Assembly (NCBI RefSeq): GCF_900177345.1
Contig: NZ_FWZT01000015.1
Coordinates: 1 to 64,000 of the forward strand
Length of the DNA stretch: 64,000 nucleotides
Origin: Pseudobacteriovorax antillogorgiicola
Lineage (GTDB): Bacteria; Bdellovibrionota_B; Oligoflexia; Oligoflexales; Oligoflexaceae
Direction of reading: 5' to 3'
Part shown: in pieces, positions 16,838 to 24,014 of the stretch
Layout of the letters: each line of letters starts with the position of its first letter
Position numbering within the stretch: the stretch's first letter is position 1
Made by a program: the position numbers and the translations under genes
The notes under the pieces: generated by a model
Told to the model about the DNA's origin: nothing
What the model saw: the letters and a program-made list of their open reading frames with translations, nothing else
Databases searched by the model: none

Positions 16838-17665
16838 ATGTTACGTGCCTGCCTAACGATCGCTGCGGTTATGCTTATCTCACAAAGCATATTTGGATTA
16901 GAAAGATGTGATTTTACTGACCCAAATTCTCACGCCTGTAATCTTCGTTATCCTGAACCTAAACCTAGATATAAGGGGTTTAAGAGCCTAGAGGCGTTCT
17001 TAAATGGTGTAGATAACGTCATGTTCTGCTTTAGTGGCTCAAAAGATACTTCCGACAGACGATATCAGTCTTGCTTAGTCTTTGCAAATAACGGTGTTTC
17101 TCTGCTGCATAGCAAGGGCACGAACTATTTCGATAAGCTCGGCATGAAATTCCACCCACTACTCAATAAGAGAATCTCGGAAGAGATGTATAACTTTGAT
17201 TTTTCAAGCAACTATAAAAGCTTACCAGCTTATAAAGTGAAAGATGTTTGGACTCTCAAAAAGGTGACAAAAGAAGCCGGCGATGACCCCGATTGGTATA
17301 TTAAAGAATTGGGTAAGTGTGAGGGAAGCTATATGGCTTGCAGGAAAAACGCTGATAAGTTTGCTGATTGGTTTGGCTGGTTCGCCTACATGATCTCTCA
17401 GAAAATGTACACAGCCTGTGAAACTGGGAAGCCACTTTGCATAAAGCGAATCGAAAATCTGAAGAAAATTAGTGACGAGATGATTCGATCAAAAATGGGT
17501 GAACCGACTGGATCTGGCGGCGGTGGTTCCCTCAGCTCTGGTGGAAATGGTTCAGGTGGCAGCGGTATAGCAACTGGCGGCTCGCGCTGCTATGGTTTTA
17601 ACTATGTTTGTTATAATGGTCGTGAATGCACTAGACGCTGGCAAGAGCAGATATGTGGCCGCTAA
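16838..17665 (+). CDS. Secreted cysteine-rich protein with SHACNL motif (paralogue-like A)
   Basis: The 275-residue protein has a signal peptide ending near 'SIFG'. The mature N-terminus has the pattern C-D-F-T-D-P-N-SHACNL. A helical middle with paired cysteines follows, then a Gly/Ser-rich linker (about residues 223-247) and a C-terminal tail with four closely spaced cysteines ('CYGFNYVC', 'CTRRWQEQIC'). The minus-strand protein at 18,736 shares the N-terminal motif and a similar cysteine tail but little between. The linker plus small disulfide domain resembles modular secreted effectors, but function is unknown. A GGAAA site precedes the ATG. Confidence 0.65.
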   Translation: MLRACLTIAAVMLISQSIFGLERCDFTDPNSHACNLRYPEPKPRYKGFKSLEAFLNGVDNVMFCFSGSKDTSDRRYQSCLVFANNGVSLLHSKGTNYFDKLGMKFHPLLNKRISEEMYNFDFSSNYKSLPAYKVKDVWTLKKVTKEAGDDPDWYIKELGKCEGSYMACRKNADKFADWFGWFAYMISQKMYTACETGKPLCIKRIENLKKISDEMIRSKMGEPTGSGGGGSLSSGGNGSGGSGIATGGSRCYGFNYVCYNGRECTRRWQEQICGR

Positions 17666-17690
17666 CCCGTCAAAACCCTTAGCTCGCAGA

Positions 17691-17718
17691 GGCACTTAGG
17701 TACTAAACTCTAAGTGCC
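17691..17718. terminator. Bidirectional terminator-like hairpin between convergent genes
   Basis: GGCACTTAG and CTAAGTGCC form a perfect 9-bp stem with a 10-base loop, placed between the stops of the secreted protein and the DUF1552 fragment. It lacks a strong T-run on either strand. Confidence 0.55.
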
Positions 17719-17727
17719 ACATAGCTA

Positions 17728-18165
17728 TCATACGTTCAAACCTTGAAGCTGCCCTGTAATTCCCGAATAACCAAAATGGTTGTCATTGATTCCAAAGGCA
17801 TTCAAAATCGATACTAAAACATTGTTGTGCGGCGCGTGGAGGGCAAGCTTGTCGCTACCGCTGCATTTTTCCTGAGCGAAAAAGTAGGTACAATCATATT
17901 CAGGGTCCTGGGAAAGCTTATACCATGCTCCCATATCTAGTTTGCCCTGAGCACCTCCTAAAAGAAGCCACGGTACGTTCATGTTGCCATGAATGCCGCT
18001 ATTGCCAAGTTCATTGACCCACAAGATAACTGTATTATCGAGAAGAGTTGAGCCGTCAGCCTCAGTTCTTGAAGCTAGAGCGCTCATCAATCTTTCAACC
18101 TTCTGAGCTAAGTAGTTGTGATACGCAATCGATGGAGTAGATAACGTATTAAGAGTTGTGCACAT
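17728..18165 (-). pseudogene. DUF1552 family protein, C-terminal third only
   Basis: The 145 residues match the end of DUF1552 proteins (usually over 400 residues): 'STLLDNTVILWVNELGNSG', 'NVPWLLLGGAQGKL' and 'LHAPHNNVLVSILNAFGI'. The frame has a stop three codons before the ATG at 18,165, so the 5' two thirds is gone. The break lies 58 bases from the left end of repeat copy 4. DUF1552 genes usually pair with a cytochrome-like DUF1592 gene, which is absent here. Confidence 0.8.
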
Positions 18166-18222
18166 TTGGAACTAAGCGAAAAGGCATAGAAAAGCCCTCA
18201 ATCTGATAAAATTAGGAATACA

Positions 18223-18566
18223 AGTTACTTTCGGCAGTTGAAATTCAGAAAACGATTTCCCTCTCATAGCCTGATCTGCGATAATCTCCCGATTTCATAG
18301 AATTACCCAAGATATCGAGGATTCAAGGATGAACCCTCCGGTCTCAACCATGGCGATCTACGGATTCACTTGAACCTATAAAACAAGCTACTTTTCTGCT
18401 ATCCTGATATCATTGGGAATGGTTTTGTGCGTTCTGATTTCTTAGATGAGTGCTAATTTCGGATCAAAAACTAGCAGCGTATCGAGACCCCACCCCTGAT
18501 CAATTGAAAACAGATTTTTTCTCAAGTTTCTCGATCAAAAGTGGAATTTCTATTGGTGAAACTCAG
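18223..18566 (+). mobile_element. MITE-like repeat, copy 4 (about 344 bp)
   Basis: The left end is ACTTTCGGCAGTTGAAATTC and the right end GAATTTCTATTGGTGAAAC, closely matching copy 3. It sits between the truncated DUF1552 gene and a truncated group II intron maturase, so both neighbours are broken at its edges. The inner 'GTGCG' at 18,427 resembles a group II 5' end but is shared by copies not joined to an intron. Confidence 0.75.
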
Positions 18567-18656
18567 AAGAAAGGGCGAACCATCAAACTAATTCAACGCA
18601 TAATCAGGTCAAAACCTAGATTGTTTGCCCATTGGAGATGGACACCGATGTACTAA
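18567..18656 (+). pseudogene. Group II intron maturase, last 29 codons
   Basis: The text 'IIRSKPRLFAHWRW' matches the extreme C-terminus of group II intron reverse transcriptase/maturases. A stop follows, then an intact domain V three bases later, the standard layout of a bacterial group II intron. Everything upstream (reverse transcriptase and most of the maturase domain) is missing and replaced by repeat copy 4. Confidence 0.75.
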
Positions 18657-18659
18657 CAG

Positions 18660-18733
18660 GAGCCGTATGAGCCGAGAGGCTCACGTACGGGTCTGTGAGC
18701 AGTTCGAGGGGAAGTTCCTCTTACTGACTCGAC
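18660..18733 (+). ncRNA. Group II intron domain V and domain VI
   Basis: Positions 18,660-18,693 form a canonical 34-nt domain V: basal helix GAGCCGTA/TACGGGTC, a CG bulge, distal helix TGAGCC/GGCTCA and a GAGA tetraloop, with the AGC catalytic triad retained. The following 40 bases can fold as domain VI (AGTTCGAG with CTCGACT). The intron end lies two bases before the stop codon of the minus-strand gene at 18,736. Without domains I-IV and a full maturase it cannot splice by itself. Confidence 0.85.
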
Positions 18734-18735
18734 TT

Positions 18736-19605
18736 TTATTTGGGACAAATAATTGCAACACGTATTTCACACTTCTCACGATGACATTTCCATCGTTTGG
18801 TATCAGCTCGACACTCTGAATAGGTTCCCTCGCTGAACTGCGCGACCGAAACAGGTCTCCCTAGGTCGTCTTCAAAGGTTATCCCTGAACTTTTTAGTTC
18901 AGTTGGCGACATATCTAGGATGTATTCGGATATTGCGATATCAAGCTTTAACTTTTTCCGCTCAATATCGCGCCATCTAGCGTTCCATTTCGAGCAGGAT
19001 ATACCAGCAGTTAGACATGACATTCCTAGGCCCACCGAAACAGTAAGTTGACCAGTTAGAACCGAAGCAACTGTCCCAACGCAAGCACCTATACCGGCAA
19101 AGCATAGTAGATCGTCTTTACTAGCATTCGAGAATGCATCGCTATAGGAATCTAACTCATACTGTATAATTTGATCACGGGTTCGTGCATCGATTGTTAG
19201 GAGATTAGAACTTTTAGCCAGGTACTCTTTCAACAATGGATAATTGGTATATTTATAAGTTAATTCACCCGTTCGAACATGAACCCCAAAGATATGCCTT
19301 TTGGGTTTAGCATTAGCTTTCCATTTCTTATTAGTGACACTAAAAGCACTCATTTTACCGTTTAAGATACCAACCGCAGTTAGTGTGCAGTGAGAACCGT
19401 CACAAACCTCTGTAGCATTAAGAATACGGCTAAAGGATGCATTGGTTTTCATGGCACCGAGTTCACGTTCCTGATCGCTCGGTTTGTTGTCGTTGCCAGG
19501 TGGTGGCAAATTACAGGCATGTGACCAAGGCTTATCAATCTCGCACATTTCACCGGCAAAAGCTGTTCCTGATAATAGGATTAATAAAATTGATATTGTT
19601 TTCAT
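18736..19605 (-). CDS. Secreted cysteine-rich protein with SHACNL motif (paralogue-like B)
   Basis: The 289-residue protein has a signal peptide ending 'GTAFA'. The mature start is C-E-I-D-K-P-W-SHACNL-P-P-P, shared with the protein at 16,838. A middle region has a hydrophobic Gly-rich helix pair (about residues 165-200, 'GIGACVGTVASVLTGQLTV'), like membrane-inserting segments, and a tail of paired cysteines ('CRADTKRWKC', 'CEIRVAIIC'). A membrane-active secreted protein is one possibility, but no family is recognised. It overlaps the preceding 108-residue membrane gene by 4 bases, so the two are translationally coupled. Confidence 0.65.
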   Translation of the reverse strand: MKTISILLILLSGTAFAGEMCEIDKPWSHACNLPPPGNDNKPSDQERELGAMKTNASFSRILNATEVCDGSHCTLTAVGILNGKMSAFSVTNKKWKANAKPKRHIFGVHVRTGELTYKYTNYPLLKEYLAKSSNLLTIDARTRDQIIQYELDSYSDAFSNASKDDLLCFAGIGACVGTVASVLTGQLTVSVGLGMSCLTAGISCSKWNARWRDIERKKLKLDIAISEYILDMSPTELKSSGITFEDDLGRPVSVAQFSEGTYSECRADTKRWKCHREKCEIRVAIICPK

Positions 19606-19928
19606 TTGATTCCTCTATTACTTACAAATGCTAATAGATTGAAAAAAAACATGATGAGAAAAATCACTGTGTATGTAGAAAAATCACTGCCCATGGTGAA
19701 ATAGCACAGCAATATAAGAGCAAAGGCATAGATCACATTATAGACCTTGTCTCTAATGAAAAAAGTACCGAACGCAGCAATGCTAAGTATGGCGATCAAA
19801 TATGGATCGTTCATCCAAGCGACATGGTCGGATCTATAGTTCAGCAAAGGCAAAGCTAACGATGCAAGCATGATTGAAAAGCAGTTAGCAATAGCATGAG
19901 GGTTTTTTATGCCCATTAAATTTCTCAT
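19602..19928 (-). CDS. Small three-helix membrane protein, partner of the SHACNL protein
   Basis: The 108 residues contain three or four hydrophobic helices (about 15-32, 43-58, 64-80, 86-102) with short loops and no recognisable family. The stop overlaps the start of the secreted SHACNL protein (ATGA type). An accessory, export or immunity role toward that protein would fit the coupling but is inference only. An 18-bp palindrome lies 41 bases upstream of its start. Confidence 0.55.
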   Translation of the reverse strand: MRNLMGIKNPHAIANCFSIMLASLALPLLNYRSDHVAWMNDPYLIAILSIAAFGTFFIRDKVYNVIYAFALILLCYFTMGSDFSTYTVIFLIMFFFNLLAFVSNRGIK

Positions 19929-19968
19929 TTCAAGTCATATTCCTTTTTTTTATTCAGTTAGACGCCCT

Positions 19969-19986
19969 CTCTAGCACGTGCTAGAG
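19969..19986. promoter_or_regulatory. 18-bp perfect palindrome, likely operator
   Basis: CTCTAGCACGTGCTAGAG is a perfect 18-bp palindrome in AT-rich DNA, 41 bases before the start of the membrane protein/SHACNL pair. A TTGTCT and TACAAC pair with a 16-base gap lies just upstream on the minus strand, so the palindrome sits just downstream of a possible promoter. This suggests repression by a dimeric regulator that I cannot name. Confidence 0.5.
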
Positions 19987-20123
19987 CAGTTGTAACGATA
20001 ATTTTTCTTTAGACAATAAAAGTATGTTACTTTCACCATATATGGATACGCCGCTGTTATAAGCGAATTCGTTGAAGGGGGGTACTATCTACCATATATC
20101 CGACGATCCAAGTGTTTTTGAGG

Positions 20124-20429
20124 CTACCATTCAAGATCGAAGTCATGACTAGCAATTCTTTTGTAGTTTGCATCCAAGTCAATTTCCCAGCCTCCTCGAA
20201 CAGATGATTCGACGATATCATAATAGGTATCTTCGATCTTACTCGGATATAGGTCTTCCAACGAGACCTCGGGCTTCATAAGAATAACTTCTTGAGCGAG
20301 GGCGAACCATTCAAAATGTTTCTCTTCATCAAAATCGAGAATTTTTAAAACTTTGAGGCCAAGAACATCTAACCTTGCCATGATGCGTCTTTCAAAACGC
20401 CTCTGCTCCTTGATTGCTTTTTGTCCCAT
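20124..20429 (-). CDS. Hypothetical protein, 101 residues
   Basis: I do not recognise this protein. It is charged and mostly helical, with a basic N-terminus ('EQRRFERRIMARLD'), an acidic C-terminal half and no signal peptide or membrane helix, so it is probably cytoplasmic. It lies 34 bases downstream of the pRiA4b-like gene on the same strand and could belong to that operon. Confidence 0.45.
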   Translation of the reverse strand: MGQKAIKEQRRFERRIMARLDVLGLKVLKILDFDEEKHFEWFALAQEVILMKPEVSLEDLYPSKIEDTYYDIVESSVRGGWEIDLDANYKRIASHDFDLEW

Positions 20430-20463
20430 AATCTTTCTCTTGGTTGTTAAACGTTACCTCAGC

Positions 20464-21309
20464 CTACAGAATTTCCATCTTAAAGATTTTGGAAAGATTC
20501 TCTCTAGAAATAGTCAAATATGACTTTCCAGCTTCGGGAGCTGGCAAAACAAAACTCTGCTCATGTAGAAACCTGTCCAAAGTTTGCTCCATACCAGCTT
20601 CTTTAAAAAGCAGTTTCAACCGATCTTTGGTCCGATTATAGAATAAGAGTATCTTGTCATCGGTAAACTCTAAATCCGTTTCCTCGGCAATAACTTTGGA
20701 TAGTTTTCGCCACCCCCAGTTCATGGGCACTGGGTCTAGGTAAAGGTAGACCTTGTCAGTTTCAGGTAGCTTAGGAATTAGAGAGTCTAAGAAGAATTCT
20801 GATACCTCAACGAAAGTCCCTTCGCAGTCTAAATCAGGGTATTGTACAGGCCTTTTCCCTGATCGAGATACAACTTTATACTTACTTTTCGAAAGCTCTC
20901 CTGGCTGAGAAGACACTCTTCGAATTTCGGCTAACCAACCATCTCCAAAGTCAAAGTGGTAATAAAGGGAATGCGCCTTAGGCAAGGGGAAAACTTCATT
21001 TAAAGAAATATCGTTGAACCCCTCCATTGAGAAGTCATCACTATTGTCATCAGGCCGATATTCCATTACCCGTGACCTGGGTGTTCTTCCGCTAGTAAAC
21101 GAGAAAAGGTGATCATCTTCAAATTTTAACTCGCGCTGAATGACAGTATGTAAATCCATAAGTGATGCATCAAATCTAATATCTAGTTGAAAGCTGTACG
21201 GTTCTTCCCAATACATTCCAGCAATGATTTCGACCTTCAGTCGAATAACTTTGTCGTTTCCACAAAAACGGTCATCGCCTTCCGGCTTAACGATCTTTAG
21301 ATGACTCAT
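20464..21309 (-). CDS. Plasmid pRiA4b ORF-3-like domain protein
   Basis: The N-terminal 150 residues carry the pRiA4b ORF-3 fold pattern: 'IRLKVEIIAG', 'LMDLHTVIQRELKFEDDHLF' and 'YYHFDFGDGWLAEI'. The family is common on plasmids and near mobile elements, and its biochemical role is not settled. The C-terminal 130 residues are unassigned. I set the start at the ATG at 21,309, preceded by GGAGGG, because upstream sequence in this frame overlaps another coding frame. It overlaps the 88-residue gene before it by 23 bases. Confidence 0.75.
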   Translation of the reverse strand: MSHLKIVKPEGDDRFCGNDKVIRLKVEIIAGMYWEEPYSFQLDIRFDASLMDLHTVIQRELKFEDDHLFSFTSGRTPRSRVMEYRPDDNSDDFSMEGFNDISLNEVFPLPKAHSLYYHFDFGDGWLAEIRRVSSQPGELSKSKYKVVSRSGKRPVQYPDLDCEGTFVEVSEFFLDSLIPKLPETDKVYLYLDPVPMNWGWRKLSKVIAEETDLEFTDDKILLFYNRTKDRLKLLFKEAGMEQTLDRFLHEQSFVLPAPEAGKSYLTISRENLSKIFKMEIL

Positions 21310-21553
21310 TATAGCCCTCCAGCTCCAGTTTTTTTCGGCACATTTCACCAAGCTTTTCTTCGACCTGCCATATTTTCTGCCTAGCAGACCACAGCGCATC
21401 TTTATCATCGACTTCTTGGTATAGGCGCGCAAGCACTCCAAGCGTGAACGCAAGCCTCTCATCAGTCGACCAAGTGCTCTGCTGTAGCTCGTCAAAGCAT
21501 CTGAGGCCTTGCTGAAACTCCGGCATTTGATTCAAGGTTCTCTGGTTCTTCAT
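21287..21553 (-). CDS. Small helical protein upstream of the pRiA4b-like gene
   Basis: The 88-residue product is helical ('ERLAFTLGVLARLYQEV', 'LWSARQKIWQVEEKL') with no known family. An AGGGTG site precedes the ATG, and the 3' end overlaps the next gene's start by 23 bases. The two probably form a coupled pair, and the small protein may be a partner of the pRiA4b-like protein. Confidence 0.5.
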   Translation of the reverse strand: MKNQRTLNQMPEFQQGLRCFDELQQSTWSTDERLAFTLGVLARLYQEVDDKDALWSARQKIWQVEEKLGEMCRKKLELEGYNESSKDR

Positions 21554-22163
21554 AGAACACCCTACGATAGCTACGGTAAAAGGCTTTTTTACCAGTGGTT
21601 AGAGCAAACGTGAAGCTATAGATGGATCACTGATTCACTATTTTGACACATGTTCGCTTCTCATCTATAAGTAAAAATATTCAGATCACTAAACAGTAGT
21701 TTTTTGTCCACCCAAAAAACCAAATATTATCAAACACTTATGCATAAGAAAAAGAACGAGCAAGCCACGTGATTTCAGTAGGTTACGGCTAGCGCCAATT
21801 GCTTAAAAATCAAGCAACTTGCTCAATGCCGGTTTCCTAGTATTCACAAAAAAATCCTATAAAAACCTAATAATATTCTGACTATTGATATTTCACCCCC
21901 GGGGGTAAAGTGGATAGAATCGAACTTATAGCAGCAGCCAACCAAACCAGATTCGAACCAGAAAGCTAACCCAAGCGCAGCTCGCTGAGCAAGATGGGCT
22001 CTCGCAACAGTGGTTCTCGTGCCTAAATTTCTTGGCAGGGCAGATCTCAGAACAAGAAGCCTGCTCAGCCCATGAGCAAGTCCATCATCAAACGGCTCGT
22101 GAATTTCGTTCGAGGCAAAAACAAAGGCTGAAGCCTCAAGTCCAAACTCGCCCCTACGCGCCT
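21554..22163. other. 610-bp AT-rich intergenic region
   Basis: I see no convincing gene here. It contains a 12-bp palindrome ACCCCCGGGGGT at 21,895-21,906 and the promoter region of the leftward pRiA4b operon. It marks the boundary between the accessory block to the left and more GC-rich core genes to the right. Confidence 0.5.
22117..22137 (-). terminator. Weak rho-independent terminator of the HEAT protein gene
   Basis: On the minus strand AGGC-TTCA-GCCT is followed by TTTGTTTTTG, a short stem with a T-rich tail about 30 bases after the stop. Confidence 0.45.
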
Positions 22164-23915
22164 TTAGTGAGACGCGAGCGCCTCTTCGATCTTTTGACTG
22201 ATGGCGGGATTGGTTTCAAGGGCGAGAATATCATTCAGCAGATTGCGATCGACCTTGCTGAATTCCTTATGACCAATAATCTTAGTCAGTAGCTGGGAGC
22301 GAACCTTAGGCGCAGGGATCGCCGCCCATTGCTTAAAAATCTCTTGAAGCTGATTTGCTGAATTGAGCTGAAACCCGAGGGCTCGTCCTGCTTGCGAGCT
22401 GATGTGGCTATCTTCGCTTTGCAGCTTTTGCATGAGGGCCGGATAGGCTTCTGGAAAGAAACGCATGCCAAATATCGCATCACCGCGCACTTGTCGAGAC
22501 GGGTGGTCTAAGTAGCGTTGCATCACGGCAAGGGAGCTGGGAGTTTTCATATTACCGATCGATCGCAGATATACAATCAGATCTTGGTCGCTAGCCTTGT
22601 CTAGTTTGTCTTCAAAAAACTCCTGGATTTGATCTTGCCGAGGGCTTTGATTTGCCATAATTCCTAGGCTATACGAAGCTGAGCGACCTAGTCCCTTTGG
22701 GCCATGGGTTTCGATCGTTGTTTTAAGAAAGCTTTCTGATTCAAGGCTAGGTTGAGTCGTCCCGGCGAGGGCTACAAGGGCATAGCGTGACGCTTCGTTC
22801 AGACCGTTTTGAGCTTTGATGAAGTCCACTAGAGTGGCCTGTGCTGCATCACTTCCGGCCTTGCTTAAGGCCTTGAGCCACATCTTGCTTTGTTTGCCAA
22901 ATGCTTCGCTAAAGAGTTTATTCTTGAGTGTGTCTAGATATGAGGGGTTGAGCTGGAGCCAGGACACCATTTTCAAGAAGTGGTTGCCATTGGGTTCCGC
23001 CACTTGCCAAAGTGTTTCCAGATCATCTGAACCAAGAATTTTCTGCTGGCGTTCCCGTACCTCTTGAGTTGTGCGTACGCGATCTTGACGAAAGATAACC
23101 AGGCTGGCGGCTTCAGAGTCTGTGATCAGGGCAAGGCGATCTTCGGTGTTCAAGGGTGAATGACCATCCAAGTTTACTTGAATTCGGACTGACCCCAGGT
23201 AACTGGCAAGGCCTTGGGTCTGTGTCTGGCCAATCACCATGCTATGAGATTTCGGTTCGATTTTGAGTGTGACCTCATTAAAACTGGCGAAATGATCCTG
23301 CCAGGAGTACTGTTTTGTTAGAATCTCACCACTTTTCAAATATCGAGCCTCAAAATCCCCCTTGGGGCTGGACTCATGACAAGACCAGGAAATCGAGCTA
23401 CGAGCCGCTGGTGCGATACATTTGAAAGACATCATGGCTAGATCAAACCACTGATTGTTTGCTGCTAATCTTGCTCTATTGAGGCTGTATATTTCGAACG
23501 AATGAGAGTGGTATCGGATAAAAATACCATCCATGAGAGCCTTGCGAACCTCATGGCGATCTTTTTCTTGTAAAATATTATCTTGCCAGTTAGTGATTGT
23601 AAGCTTCAAGAACACCAAGGATTCATCTTGGGAATCGCTAAGGCAAGCTTCGGTTAGCTGACCATCCCAAGTAAGTTCCGTCTGTGCGCTTTGTTGATCC
23701 TGATCGCTTTTGAAGCTAAGTGTGCCTTGCGACTCGTAATCAACTGAGAACTTGCGAGTATGTCCTTCTTGGCAACGATGGACAAGAGAGCCTATTGATC
23801 GAGGTAAGTCTTTCGTAGCGTTAAGACCATCATTTTTCGGGGAATCATTGCCTACGATAAACGTTACTAAAGCGGCTACAACTAGGGCGAAACCTGCAAT
23901 TAAAGCACGAAACAT
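22164..23915 (-). CDS. Secreted HEAT-repeat protein, possibly lipid-transfer (vitellogenin-N) like
   Basis: The 583-residue protein has an N-terminal membrane or signal helix (residues 5-20) and a beta-rich region to about 270 with several cysteines. A helical solenoid follows (about 290-580) with HEAT-like units ('VMQRYLDHPSRQVRGDAIFG', 'SHISSQAGRALGFQL'). The order of a beta barrel and then a helical superhelix containing 'LRSIGNMKTPSSL' recalls the N-terminal module of large lipid-transfer proteins; this is a structural impression only. It lies 99 bases after a secreted beta-rich protein on the same strand, with a strong hairpin between, so they probably share a transcript. Confidence 0.65.
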   Translation of the reverse strand: MFRALIAGFALVVAALVTFIVGNDSPKNDGLNATKDLPRSIGSLVHRCQEGHTRKFSVDYESQGTLSFKSDQDQQSAQTELTWDGQLTEACLSDSQDESLVFLKLTITNWQDNILQEKDRHEVRKALMDGIFIRYHSHSFEIYSLNRARLAANNQWFDLAMMSFKCIAPAARSSISWSCHESSPKGDFEARYLKSGEILTKQYSWQDHFASFNEVTLKIEPKSHSMVIGQTQTQGLASYLGSVRIQVNLDGHSPLNTEDRLALITDSEAASLVIFRQDRVRTTQEVRERQQKILGSDDLETLWQVAEPNGNHFLKMVSWLQLNPSYLDTLKNKLFSEAFGKQSKMWLKALSKAGSDAAQATLVDFIKAQNGLNEASRYALVALAGTTQPSLESESFLKTTIETHGPKGLGRSASYSLGIMANQSPRQDQIQEFFEDKLDKASDQDLIVYLRSIGNMKTPSSLAVMQRYLDHPSRQVRGDAIFGMRFFPEAYPALMQKLQSEDSHISSQAGRALGFQLNSANQLQEIFKQWAAIPAPKVRSQLLTKIIGHKEFSKVDRNLLNDILALETNPAISQKIEEALASH

Positions 23916-23936
23916 TCAGGAACTCCAAAGGACAAT

Positions 23937-23956
23937 CCCCAGCCTGATGGCTGGGG
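23937..23956 (-). terminator. Strong intergenic hairpin, possible attenuator or processing site
   Basis: CCCCAGCC-TGAT-GGCTGGGG is a perfect 8-bp GC-rich stem between two minus-strand genes. The following minus-strand bases (ATTGTCCTTT) are only partly T-rich, so partial termination is likely, giving more of the upstream secreted protein than of the HEAT protein. A second 6-bp stem (GCAAGA/TCTTGC) lies next to it. Confidence 0.55.
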
Positions 23957-24014
23957 CAAGACCCGCTATCACGATCTTGCCGCTACCACAAGCTGGGAAC
24001 TTATCTAATAGACG

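Noticed and set aside
10638-18566. Integron-like cassette array
   Set aside because: There is no integrase, no attC-type core site (GTTRRRY pairs), and the repeats are too long and lie at gene starts rather than after each gene.
10638-18566. CRISPR array
   Set aside because: The repeats are about 342 bp with kilobase spacing, and no cas gene is present.
21930-22010. tRNA-like T-loop (GGTTCGAATC) on the minus strand
   Set aside because: The flanking bases do not form a T-stem, and no acceptor, D or anticodon arms can be drawn.
22032-22292. Plus-strand 86-residue frame at the end of the HEAT gene
   Set aside because: It overlaps the HEAT coding region antisense, has no family and lies over its terminator.
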